DNA of 14,634 bases, taken from positions 1-14,634 of the forward strand of contig JARDZO010000135.1 of NCBI GenBank assembly GCA_029240815.1, in the 5' to 3' direction. A program made the translations under genes and the position numbers. Source of the stretch: Brevibacillus sp. Lineage in GTDB: Bacteria; Bacillota; Bacilli; Brevibacillales; Brevibacillaceae. The notes beneath the pieces were generated by a model, which saw only the letters and a program-made list of their open reading frames with translations, had not been told where the DNA came from and did not search any database. Positions 1 through 6,603 of this stretch are shown piece by piece (position 1 is the stretch's first letter; the number at the start of each line of letters is the position of its first letter).

Positions 1-60
1 CCTTTTCATCCTTTCAGCAAACGACTTGAAAGTTTTTTATTTTTCCAAATAGTCTCTTTA

Positions 61-90
61 TTTATAAAGTATCTTTTTTCCCATTGTCAA
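61..90 (-). promoter_or_regulatory. Leftward sigma-A promoter for a gene beyond the left edge
   Basis: On the minus strand there is a perfect -35 box TTGACA (85-90), an 18-base spacer and a TATAAA -10 box (61-66). Transcription would run off the left end of the window. About 60 A/T-rich bases follow with no convincing gene start: an ATG at 7-9 has its purine-rich stretch directly against it, so the real start probably lies outside. The -35 box sits inside a palindrome at 81-96 that recurs at the operon 1 promoter. Confidence 0.7.
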
Positions 91-96
91 CATTGG
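81..96 (-). promoter_or_regulatory. Palindromic candidate operator over the -35 box (copy 1)
   Basis: The minus strand reads CCAATGTTGACAATGG, with symmetry CCA-n-TGT-nn-ACA-n-TGG. It covers the -35 box of the leftward promoter. A second copy, CCTATGTTGACAGTGG, lies at 12054-12069 in the same position relative to its own -35 box. Fourteen of sixteen bases agree, including bases outside the TTGACA hexamer. The bound protein is unknown. Confidence 0.45.
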
Positions 97-118
97 AAAT
101 GAACGGCCCCATTCATTT
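97..118. repeat. Inverted repeat upstream of the leftward promoter
   Basis: The arms AAATGAA (97-103) and TTCATTT (112-118) are perfect 7-base inverted repeats around an 8-base GC-rich centre. The element ends directly beside the operator-like palindrome at 81-96. It could be a binding site upstream of the -35 box or a second weak stem ending operon 2. The sequence does not decide between these. Confidence 0.4.
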
Positions 119-132
119 GTGAAAATAGGCGA

Positions 133-160
133 AGACCCCGCACCAACTGGTACCGGGTCT
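133..160 (-). terminator. Probable weak terminator of operon 2
   Basis: On the minus strand AGACCC pairs with GGGTCT. After one mismatch, five more pairs (one of them G-T) close a 4-base AGTT loop. The hairpin lies 22 bases past the stop of the aldehyde dehydrogenase gene. The following sequence, TCGCCTATTTTC, is only moderately T-rich, so termination may be partial. Confidence 0.45.
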
Positions 161-182
161 ACCATATAAAGGAAATCATCAA

Positions 183-1628
183 TCATTTTGAATGCAGGGT
201 AATCCCGTGGAAATTGACAAACTCCATGAGCCCTGCTCCTGCTTTCTCCCAGCCCATCCCGCTCTGCTTGATGCCACCAAAAGGAACGTATTTTTGTCCC
301 AGCGAAGAATGCACGCGGCCATTAATCCCCGTCATCCCCGCTTCTACTTGTCGAGCTACACGTAGACCTCGTTCTTCATCGGAAGTCCATACAGAAGAGC
401 CCAAACCGTATTCGGTATCGTTGGCGAGCTGGATCACTTCCTCTTCCGTATCGTAGGCAACCAGCGGAATGACAGGACCGAATTGTTCCGTGACAACAAC
501 TTCCTGCCCAGGATCTGCATGAAGCACGACGGTAGGGTGAAGGTAGTAGCCATTTTCCCAGTTGTCAGGCTCCAATTTTGTACCCAATTCGAGCACAGTG
601 GCATTGCTTTCCTTCGCTCTCGCAATCAAATCTTTTACAAACTGATACTGGCCTCGGTTGTTCACGGGACCAAATGTCACATCTTCGTTTAATCCGTGCC
701 CGATCTTGAACTCTTGCACGGTTTGCACGAACAGATCGCTGGCATCTTGATACAATTTTCTTGGAATGTACACTCTTTTTGTGGCAACGCACACCTGACC
801 GGAGCGCACAAAGCACCCTTGGGCAATCTGTGGGATTACCTTTTCCAGCTGGACATCGTCCAGTAAGATCGCAGGGTCATTTCCACCCAACTCAAAATGC
901 ACGCGTTTGAGCGAATCTGCCGCTGACTTCATGACGGCTGTTGCCGTTTTACCTCCGCCGGTCAACGTTATTTTGCGAACGAGTGGATGAGTCGTCAACG
1001 CTACGCCTACATCCGCCTCACCGTGGACGATATTAATCACACCTGGCGGGAACAAAGAAGCCATTTTCTTCAGAGCGAGCGTGACTGCGAGGCATGAGTA
1101 CGGAGAAGGCTTGATCACGATCGTATTTCCTGTAACCAGAATAGGCGCCAGCTTGTTCATCGTGATCGTCATCGGTACGTTCCATGGTGTAAGTGCTGCC
1201 ACGACACCCAAAGGTTTTTTTTCCACGCTGACAAAGGTCTGAGAATCGCGCGTTTGCTCTTGCCGGAAGAAGGCTTCCGCGAGCTCTACCGTCGTCCGGA
1301 TCGCGTCGGCAGCAGCCGGAATTTCCATCCGATAGTTGGACAAGATCATTCCAGATTCTCTCGTGAGCAGCGGTGCGAGCACTGCCGCTTCCTGCTGCAA
1401 GACATCAGCAGCCTGTAGCAAAAGGGCAGAACGTTCATCCAGACTGACGTTGCGCCAGGACAAAAACGCCTGATGAGCCGCTTGAACCGCCCTGTTCACG
1501 ATCTCTGCATTTCCCTGTGCTACCGTCCCTACTACCTCCGTCAATCTCCCTGGATCGCGGACCTCTGTGTACTTGTCCGTCGAAACATCTTCCTGGTTGA
1601 TGAATAATTCGATCTGATAGGTTGACAT
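183..1628 (-). CDS. Aldehyde dehydrogenase, probably for an aromatic aldehyde
   Basis: This is a full-length 481-residue NAD(P)-dependent aldehyde dehydrogenase, predicted cytosolic, which oxidises an aldehyde to its carboxylic acid. The family residues are present: Asn150 in TPWNVP, Lys173 in KPSP, general base Glu246 in FELGG, nucleophile Cys280 in SGQVC, and Glu381 in EQFGP. The usual FTGS loop is replaced by LTGGGK (222-227). The ATG at 1628 follows GAGGGGAG at good spacing and lies 20 bases after the gentisate dioxygenase stop, so this is the last gene of operon 2. In this setting a likely role is oxidising a benzaldehyde-type intermediate to the acid that is later hydroxylated. Benzaldehyde and vanillin dehydrogenases belong to this broad family, but the substrate is inferred only from neighbours. 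Confidence 0.9.
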   Translation of the reverse strand: MSTYQIELFINQEDVSTDKYTEVRDPGRLTEVVGTVAQGNAEIVNRAVQAAHQAFLSWRNVSLDERSALLLQAADVLQQEAAVLAPLLTRESGMILSNYRMEIPAAADAIRTTVELAEAFFRQEQTRDSQTFVSVEKKPLGVVAALTPWNVPMTITMNKLAPILVTGNTIVIKPSPYSCLAVTLALKKMASLFPPGVINIVHGEADVGVALTTHPLVRKITLTGGGKTATAVMKSAADSLKRVHFELGGNDPAILLDDVQLEKVIPQIAQGCFVRSGQVCVATKRVYIPRKLYQDASDLFVQTVQEFKIGHGLNEDVTFGPVNNRGQYQFVKDLIARAKESNATVLELGTKLEPDNWENGYYLHPTVVLHADPGQEVVVTEQFGPVIPLVAYDTEEEVIQLANDTEYGLGSSVWTSDEERGLRVARQVEAGMTGINGRVHSSLGQKYVPFGGIKQSGMGWEKAGAGLMEFVNFHGITLHSK

Positions 1629-1648
1629 GTCTCTCTCCCCTCGCCAAG

Positions 1649-2773
1649 CTATCGCTGATGGATAGCGAATGAAAATTCTGACTTTATCTCCTGATGACCT
1701 TGATTATACTCGTAAACTTCCTCTCGCTGCACTTCGAATTTCTCCATGATCGGCATATCACTAACCGAGAACAGGTACGCATCCTCAGAGGATGTGACGA
1801 CATGCTCATGCCACGCCCAGTTCGGAATGACCAGATAGTCACCTTTTGACCAGTGGAACTGCACGCCATCGATGACGGAATAGCCTGCGCCTTTATGAAT
1901 GTGATAGATGGTGGAGCTGGTGTGGCGATGGGCTTGGGACTGGAAGCCCGCAGGGAGCAGTTGCATCCAGGCAGCAATCGTCGGATTCGCCGTTTTACCT
2001 GTAGATGGATTGATATATTCCACTGCGTAGCCGTCAAAAGGATCGGGCTCAAATTGACGCAAGCTATCTAGGGAACGCTTCGTTTGTTGCCATTTAAAGG
2101 AACCGAGTGGTGCGGTTTTGGGGACGCGATCGGATATCGGGCGCACCATCCCACCCGCATAGCGCTTGGACGAATAATCATCTGGAAGGGACGGTTGCTC
2201 GATTCTATCCGGATAGTTTTCAAAGAAAGAACCGCCAATCGCATATATAGATGGGATATCGAGACAATCCATCCAGACCATCGGGCCTTCTCCTGCATGA
2301 CCATGACCGTGCCACAGACCCTTAGGAGTCGTCATGAAGTCTCCTTCTTCCATGAAAATACGTTCACCCTGTACGATCGAGTATGCGCCCTTTCCTTCCA
2401 TGATAAAGCGAAGCGCACTCTGCGTATGACGATGGGAAGGAGCTGTTTCACCCGGCAAGATCAGTTGTACGGCTGCGTACATCGTCTGAGTGGTTGATCC
2501 CCACCCCCATGGCTGGCGATTTGTTAATCCAGGATTTTGCAGGTAAATCGCACGTCGTTCTCCTCCGCGATCGGGCGTAAAAATTTCCTTTGCTTCCATT
2601 AATATTTTTTGCAGCGTCTCCCATTTCCATAGATAGGGGATCGCATCAGGCTTGGGCTCTTTGGTCATCAATACAGGAATCGCATTCCATAGTGGCCCTA
2701 GATGATGCTGCTCCAGTACTCGGTTAAAGTCTTGCACTTCTTTGCTTTGAAAAAAGTCGTTATGCTCTGCCAT
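1649..2773 (-). CDS. Gentisate 1,2-dioxygenase family ring-cleavage enzyme
   Basis: This 374-residue protein has two cupin domains. The first carries the metal site: APSHRHTQSALRF (111-123) supplies His114 and His116, and LWHGHGH (153-159) supplies the third histidine, probably His155. The second carries AHRHTSS (His282, His284) and WHEHV (His322, His324). The HRHTQSALRF block is typical of gentisate dioxygenases, which use Fe(II) and O2 to open gentisate to maleylpyruvate. Close relatives act on 1-hydroxy-2-naphthoate or salicylate, so the exact substrate is not proven, but the adjacent isomerase and hydrolase candidates favour gentisate. The ATG follows AAGGAG at good spacing. The gene lies 32 bases after the DinB-fold gene and 20 bases before the aldehyde dehydrogenase. 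Confidence 0.9.
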   Translation of the reverse strand: MAEHNDFFQSKEVQDFNRVLEQHHLGPLWNAIPVLMTKEPKPDAIPYLWKWETLQKILMEAKEIFTPDRGGERRAIYLQNPGLTNRQPWGWGSTTQTMYAAVQLILPGETAPSHRHTQSALRFIMEGKGAYSIVQGERIFMEEGDFMTTPKGLWHGHGHAGEGPMVWMDCLDIPSIYAIGGSFFENYPDRIEQPSLPDDYSSKRYAGGMVRPISDRVPKTAPLGSFKWQQTKRSLDSLRQFEPDPFDGYAVEYINPSTGKTANPTIAAWMQLLPAGFQSQAHRHTSSTIYHIHKGAGYSVIDGVQFHWSKGDYLVIPNWAWHEHVVTSSEDAYLFSVSDMPIMEKFEVQREEVYEYNQGHQEIKSEFSFAIHQR

Positions 2774-2805
2774 CTTTTCGCACTCCTTTCTATTGGAAGA
2801 ACGTA

Positions 2806-3291
2806 CTAGCCTCTTTGGTTCAATATCCGTTGAATCTGTTTGTTATGAGTCTCCATATGCTCCACGACAAAGTGATCCATGATGAACGTCAAAGGCTTCG
2901 TACCAAACTTCGGGTTTTTCGACGGTGCTTCGATTTGAAGGTCATCTGCCGTAATAGATTGCAGCAGCTGTTGAGCAGATCCTTTGATTTGAGCGACTTT
3001 TTCCAGGAGAACTGAAGTGGAGAGATCCTTTGCTCGCGTAACTGCTGCTAGCCGTTTGGAATCCTGCATCGTTCGTCCCCATTCTGTGCTGCTGCCGTTT
3101 ACGACATTCTGGATTTCTTCCAGCCAATAGGGGATAGCCTCTTCGACGTGGCTCAGCACTTCCTGGACCGACCACGCATCCTCGGATGGCTTCCAGTGGA
3201 CGGTGTCCGGGGACAGATCAGACGCAAGCGCTATCATTTCATCCAGTTTGGAATCGATCTGCTCCTGATAGGAGGTAAGAATCGTATTCAT
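2806..3291 (-). CDS. DinB/YfiT-fold metalloprotein, candidate maleylpyruvate isomerase
   Basis: This 161-residue protein has the DinB/YfiT four-helix layout and a complete metal-binding triad: His48 in LSHVEEA, then His145 and His149 in EHMETHN. The superfamily includes bacillithiol S-transferases and the mycothiol-dependent maleylpyruvate isomerase of actinobacteria. I also recall a cysteine-dependent member in a Paenibacillus gentisate pathway. The gene sits between the ring-cleavage dioxygenase and the fumarylacetoacetase-family hydrolase, exactly where maleylpyruvate-to-fumarylpyruvate isomerisation is needed, and no glutathione-type isomerase is visible. That role is inferred. I chose the ATG at 3291 because GGTGA lies five bases upstream; the ATG at 3303, one base after the preceding stop, has AGG directly against it and would add MVNE. 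Confidence 0.8.
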   Translation of the reverse strand: MNTILTSYQEQIDSKLDEMIALASDLSPDTVHWKPSEDAWSVQEVLSHVEEAIPYWLEEIQNVVNGSSTEWGRTMQDSKRLAAVTRAKDLSTSVLLEKVAQIKGSAQQLLQSITADDLQIEAPSKNPKFGTKPLTFIMDHFVVEHMETHNKQIQRILNQRG

Positions 3292-3304
3292 CTCGTTCAC
3301 CATC

Positions 3305-4237
3305 CTAAACTTTTTTCACTTTGTTTTCTAATACGCCGATGCTGGTGATCTCTATTTTCACCACATCTCCATCCTTTAGATAAGTGGTGGGCTTCATGGC
3401 GTCACCGACACCCCCAGGAGTACCTGTGCAAATCACGTCACCGGGCTCCAGCGTCATCAACCCGGAGAGGTATTCTACTAAAAACGGAACGGAGAATACG
3501 AGATTTGTTGTATTCGAACGTTGGCGCTCTTCCCCGTTTACAGTCAAGACAACTTCCAAGCCAGCAGGATCCGTGATTTCATCCGAGCTGACCAGCCACG
3601 GCCCCATAGGAGCAGTTCCTTCAACCGTTTTTCCTTGCAGCCATTGAATGGTTCTTCGTTGAATATCCCGATACGTCACGTCATTGACGATCGTATAGCC
3701 TGCGACATACCCCAACGCATCCTCTTGCGATACATTTCGTGCACGCTTCCCGATGACAAACGCAAATTCCGCTTCATAGTCCAATTGCTCGGAAATCGGG
3801 TAAAAAGGAATGTCATCCTGCGGACCTATAATCGTATTGCTGAATTTGGCGAAGACGACGGGAAACTCGGGAATCTCTCGTTTCATTTCCAGAATATGCT
3901 CGCGGTAGTTGTGCCCCACGCAGATCATTTTTCCTGGTTGGAGAACAGGCGCTTCCAGCTTGACGTCAGAAAGCGGGTAAGCCAATCGCTTATCAGAGGG
4001 ACGGCCTTCGTTTTTCGCGAATGCCACCGCTTCCTTCGCGAGTGCCAAGCTCTCCGAACCCCCTTGTAAAAAACCCACCATATCAGATGGAATATAGGCT
4101 TCTGCGATCTGCTTCGCGCGCAGTTTCCCCATAGATTCAAGATAGCTCACAAACGCACGGTTCAAATCAATCACTTGCTCGTCCTCTACCACACCTAGTC
4201 GAACATTGCCTTCATTGCGAAAATGAACGAATCGCAT
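3305..4237 (-). CDS. Fumarylacetoacetase-family hydrolase, likely fumarylpyruvate hydrolase
   Basis: This 310-residue protein has a short N-terminal domain (about 1-95) followed by the FAH catalytic fold. Visible signatures are CVGHNYREH (106-114), the metal-ligand pair Glu155 and Glu157 in DYEAEF, Asp186 in VNDVTYRD, Lys203 in QGKTVEG, and GTPGGVG near the C terminus. The family cleaves carbon-carbon bonds of beta-diketone acids; in a gentisate pathway it would split fumarylpyruvate into fumarate and pyruvate. Other family members act on acylpyruvates or homoprotocatechuate intermediates. I chose the ATG at 4237 because AAGGAGA lies six bases upstream and the protein then begins MRFVHF, typical of the family. 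A start at 4303 lacks a comparable site. The gene overlaps the end of the FAD synthetase gene by 26 bases, which suggests translational coupling. Confidence 0.88.
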   Translation of the reverse strand: MRFVHFRNEGNVRLGVVEDEQVIDLNRAFVSYLESMGKLRAKQIAEAYIPSDMVGFLQGGSESLALAKEAVAFAKNEGRPSDKRLAYPLSDVKLEAPVLQPGKMICVGHNYREHILEMKREIPEFPVVFAKFSNTIIGPQDDIPFYPISEQLDYEAEFAFVIGKRARNVSQEDALGYVAGYTIVNDVTYRDIQRRTIQWLQGKTVEGTAPMGPWLVSSDEITDPAGLEVVLTVNGEERQRSNTTNLVFSVPFLVEYLSGLMTLEPGDVICTGTPGGVGDAMKPTTYLKDGDVVKIEITSIGVLENKVKKV

Positions 4238-5135
4238 AACGGTCTCCTTCTTGATCGGATGATGTATTCCCGACTCGATTGTCTCTGTCAAAGTAAAATT
4301 CAATCCATCTCATTTTTACATGCTTTCCATTTACATTTTCCGAACAGCCTAGCATCTGGACATCCAGCTCGTACTCCTCGTTTCCCTCCTGCCGTTTCAA
4401 ATGGCAAATGCCGTCGTACCAGCGTTCCTCGATTTTGGCCTGAATTTTATAGACCCCTTGTTTCGGTAACAGGTAGCCAGCTGCGACGATGATCTTTGCT
4501 TTGCGGTAGCTCAGTTGAATTCTGGGCGGAGTCGCTTTGATCGTTCCCCAGGTTTCGTAGTAATCGCCCAGAAAGTCAGGTATCAGAGATACGTGTCCGG
4601 CTGACAGCAAATTCCGAATCACAGTCGAGCTGATTTTTTGATTGCTGTGTTCCAACTTGTCGACAACGGTTACGGCAAACAATCCAGCACTGGCTTTCTG
4701 AAGCAGATCCATATTTCCCTCTCCTTTGTATCCATAGGTGAAGTCGAAACCTGCTACCACATGCTTTCCCTGTAATCCCACGATGTATTGATCCACAAAA
4801 TCGTCAGGCGTGAGACGGGAAAACTCATGAGTAAATTCGACGATAAACAGTATGTCTACGCCCATATCCGCGAAAGCTGCCTGCTTGGCCGGAAGCAAGG
4901 ATAAGTAAGGGAACGGCGCCGCTTTCGACTGAAGCACTTCTTTTGGATGTGGAAAGAACGTTAGCACCGCGAGCTTCAGCTTTTTCTGTGTCGCTATGGC
5001 TTTTGCGGTTTGAATGATTCGTTGATGTCCGAGATGAACCCCGTCAAAGAATCCGAGAGCCATCACATACGAATCAGAGTGGATGTGGAACGTCGAAGGT
5101 TGTTGGTTGGCATGCTCCAAATAGATGATTTCCAC
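4212..5135 (-). CDS. RibF-like FAD synthetase with degenerate riboflavin-kinase domain
   Basis: This 307-residue protein is related to the bifunctional flavokinase/FAD synthetase (RibC/RibF). The N-terminal adenylyltransferase half is intact: GFFDGVHLGH (28-37), FFPHPKEVL (60-68), AGFDFTYGYKGEGN (128-141) and ISSTVIR (168-174). In the C-terminal half the kinase signature GxxxGFPTAN, expected around 200-215, is absent and replaced by PRIQLSYRKAKI, although LLPKQGVYKI remains recognisable. It therefore probably converts FMN to FAD but does not phosphorylate riboflavin. The GTG at 5135 is preferred because AAGGGAAGG lies eight bases upstream and the protein then starts like RibC. Placement between a flavin hydroxylase and its pathway suggests local FAD supply. 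It is probably a paralogue, since a housekeeping copy would be expected elsewhere. Confidence 0.82.
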   Translation of the reverse strand: MEIIYLEHANQQPSTFHIHSDSYVMALGFFDGVHLGHQRIIQTAKAIATQKKLKLAVLTFFPHPKEVLQSKAAPFPYLSLLPAKQAAFADMGVDILFIVEFTHEFSRLTPDDFVDQYIVGLQGKHVVAGFDFTYGYKGEGNMDLLQKASAGLFAVTVVDKLEHSNQKISSTVIRNLLSAGHVSLIPDFLGDYYETWGTIKATPPRIQLSYRKAKIIVAAGYLLPKQGVYKIQAKIEERWYDGICHLKRQEGNEEYELDVQMLGCSENVNGKHVKMRWIEFYFDRDNRVGNTSSDQEGDRYAIRSFSQ

Positions 5136-5152
5136 GCGGACCACCTTCCCTT
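5136..5152 (-). promoter_or_regulatory. Ribosome binding site that fixes the FAD synthetase start
   Basis: The minus strand has AAGGGAAGG (5144-5152) followed by an 8-base spacer and GTG at 5133-5135. The upstream in-frame GTG at 5142-5144 overlaps the site itself and cannot be served by it. Confidence 0.6.
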
Positions 5153-5177
5153 ACTCGGCTACCATTTGTTTAACACG

Positions 5178-6410
5178 TTACTTCTGACTTCGAGATGCTA
5201 CCGAATCTGGGATATTGCCGATTCCCTGCTCTCTGACACTGGCAATCATGCCGGAACGGAGCAACCAGCTGCGTGCGCGTACAGGATCATTTGCCATTTC
5301 GGCATACTCTTGTTGCATTTTGACTCGTTTTTCCGGATCTTTCTCGGTGAGCACGCTCGTATTTTTTTCCGTGATTTGTTTGACATAATCTATAGCGACT
5401 TTCCGGCGTACTTGTGAATACAATTCGAGCTCTGCTTCCGGATCGGTTTGTCCATTCATCATTCGAACCATCCGTCTGCCCAAATCTACCGCATCGTGAA
5501 TCCCGCTATTGAGGCCGAGGCCTCCCATTGGACTGTTGATGTGAGCTGCATCTCCCAGCAGTACGGCACGGCCTTGGTAGAAATGATCGGCAACGCGCTG
5601 ATGGACACGGTAAATCATTCGTTCCACAATGGGGAACCGGTCCGTCGTTTGCAATGCGCGCTGGAGACTTCCCTGAATTCTCTCATCGCTGAGTGCTTCC
5701 TCATCGGTAACGGACGGCGGGATTGGATACAGCAATCGCCAAGCTTCCGGGACCTTCAGGATGAACAGAAACTCTTGAGGGTCAGCAATGTAGTTTACGT
5801 AGCTAATGTCTGGCAAGTAGTTGCTGAAAGGTACGGGGGTACCCACCAAAAGGAAGCGCTCCTCTAGCGTATAGCCCTCAAATGGCATTCCCATCAGCTT
5901 GCGGATTGTACTCCTGGCTCCATCCGCACCGAGCAGATAAGGCGTCCGCAATGTTTTGATGCCCTCTGCTGTTTGTACAGTAACGGTCACTCCGTCTTCA
6001 TCCTGGTGCATCCCTGTCACTTCTGTTCCGTAGCGAAGCTCTGCCAGCTCTGAATTCTGCAGACGGTCATTCAATAACTGAACGTACGTGGATTGCGGCA
6101 GCTGCAGTCGAAACGGGTATTTGGTTTCGTCTTTTAAGAGTCCAAAGTCAAATTCCGCATATAAGCCGGTATTACGATCACGATACTGGACCTTATCTGC
6201 GACGATCCCGAGCTTTAGCAACTCGGCTGCAAGGCCCGTGGACTCCAGCAGTTCCAGTGTCCCTGCATGGAAGGTAGAAGCTCTCCATTCCTTGCTGGGT
6301 TGCGTGCTTTTTTCCAGTACCATCACAGGTATGCCTTGCTGTGTCAAAATCTCTGCAATCGTCAGCCCGACGGGACCAGCGCCAGAAATAATAATGGGTT
6401 GTTGTGCCAC
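5178..6410 (-). CDS. FAD-dependent aromatic hydroxylase (UbiH/PheA-type monooxygenase)
   Basis: This is a 410-residue class A flavoprotein monooxygenase that uses NAD(P)H and O2 to hydroxylate an aromatic ring. The FAD-binding GxGxxG motif is GAGPVG (10-15) with Glu33 ending the second strand. The DG motif is LLGADGARS (159-167). The GD motif is VLLGDAAHINSPMGGLGLN (283-301). The length matches salicylate, 3-hydroxybenzoate and related hydroxylases rather than the longer MhpA type. Since a gentisate dioxygenase lies in the same operon, a plausible reaction is 3-hydroxybenzoate or a related acid to gentisate; the substrate is inferred. The start is GTG at 6410, with GTAGGAG nine bases upstream. 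It is the first gene of operon 2, and its stop lies 42 bases before the FAD synthetase. Confidence 0.88.
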   Translation of the reverse strand: MAQQPIIISGAGPVGLTIAEILTQQGIPVMVLEKSTQPSKEWRASTFHAGTLELLESTGLAAELLKLGIVADKVQYRDRNTGLYAEFDFGLLKDETKYPFRLQLPQSTYVQLLNDRLQNSELAELRYGTEVTGMHQDEDGVTVTVQTAEGIKTLRTPYLLGADGARSTIRKLMGMPFEGYTLEERFLLVGTPVPFSNYLPDISYVNYIADPQEFLFILKVPEAWRLLYPIPPSVTDEEALSDERIQGSLQRALQTTDRFPIVERMIYRVHQRVADHFYQGRAVLLGDAAHINSPMGGLGLNSGIHDAVDLGRRMVRMMNGQTDPEAELELYSQVRRKVAIDYVKQITEKNTSVLTEKDPEKRVKMQQEYAEMANDPVRARSWLLRSGMIASVREQGIGNIPDSVASRSQK

Positions 6411-6433
6411 GATTTATCACTCCTACCTTGGAA

Positions 6434-6475
6434 TCTATAATGTAAAAGTAGTTGAAATATTGGTAATAGTCCAAT
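6434..6475 (-). promoter_or_regulatory. Candidate activated promoter and palindrome for operon 2
   Basis: The perfect inverted repeat ATTGG-N7-CCAAT lies at 6459-6475. Downstream on the minus strand, TATAGA (6434-6439) is a possible -10 box with no good -35 at normal spacing. The palindrome would then be centred near -40, where activators often bind. An alternative weak pair is TTGGAC (6469-6474) with TACTTT. The rest of 6411-6544 shows only a short repeat, ATCGA-N5-TCGAT, at 6495-6509. Confidence 0.35.
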
Positions 6476-6544
6476 TGCAAGTTTGGATATACCCATCGAG
6501 CATTTCGATACACTTTTCTCCACGTCGAAGCGAGCTAGCGGACG

Positions 6545-6591
6545 AAAAGGAGGCAATAAGGCGCTCGTAACATCCCTGCGCCGTATTGCCT
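6545..6591 (-). terminator. Strong intrinsic terminator of operon 1
   Basis: On the minus strand AGGCAATACGGCGC (6578-6591) pairs with GCGCCTTATTGCCT (6551-6564) at 13 of 14 positions around a 13-base loop. CC and TTTT follow. The hairpin starts 12 bases after the M20 deacylase stop and separates operons 1 and 2. Confidence 0.85.
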
Positions 6592-6603
6592 TTCATTCAT
6601 TTC

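Noticed and set aside
4238..4303. Upstream in-frame start for the FAH-family gene at 4303
   Set aside because: It lies well inside the FAD synthetase gene without a good ribosome site, and the added 22 residues are not family-like.
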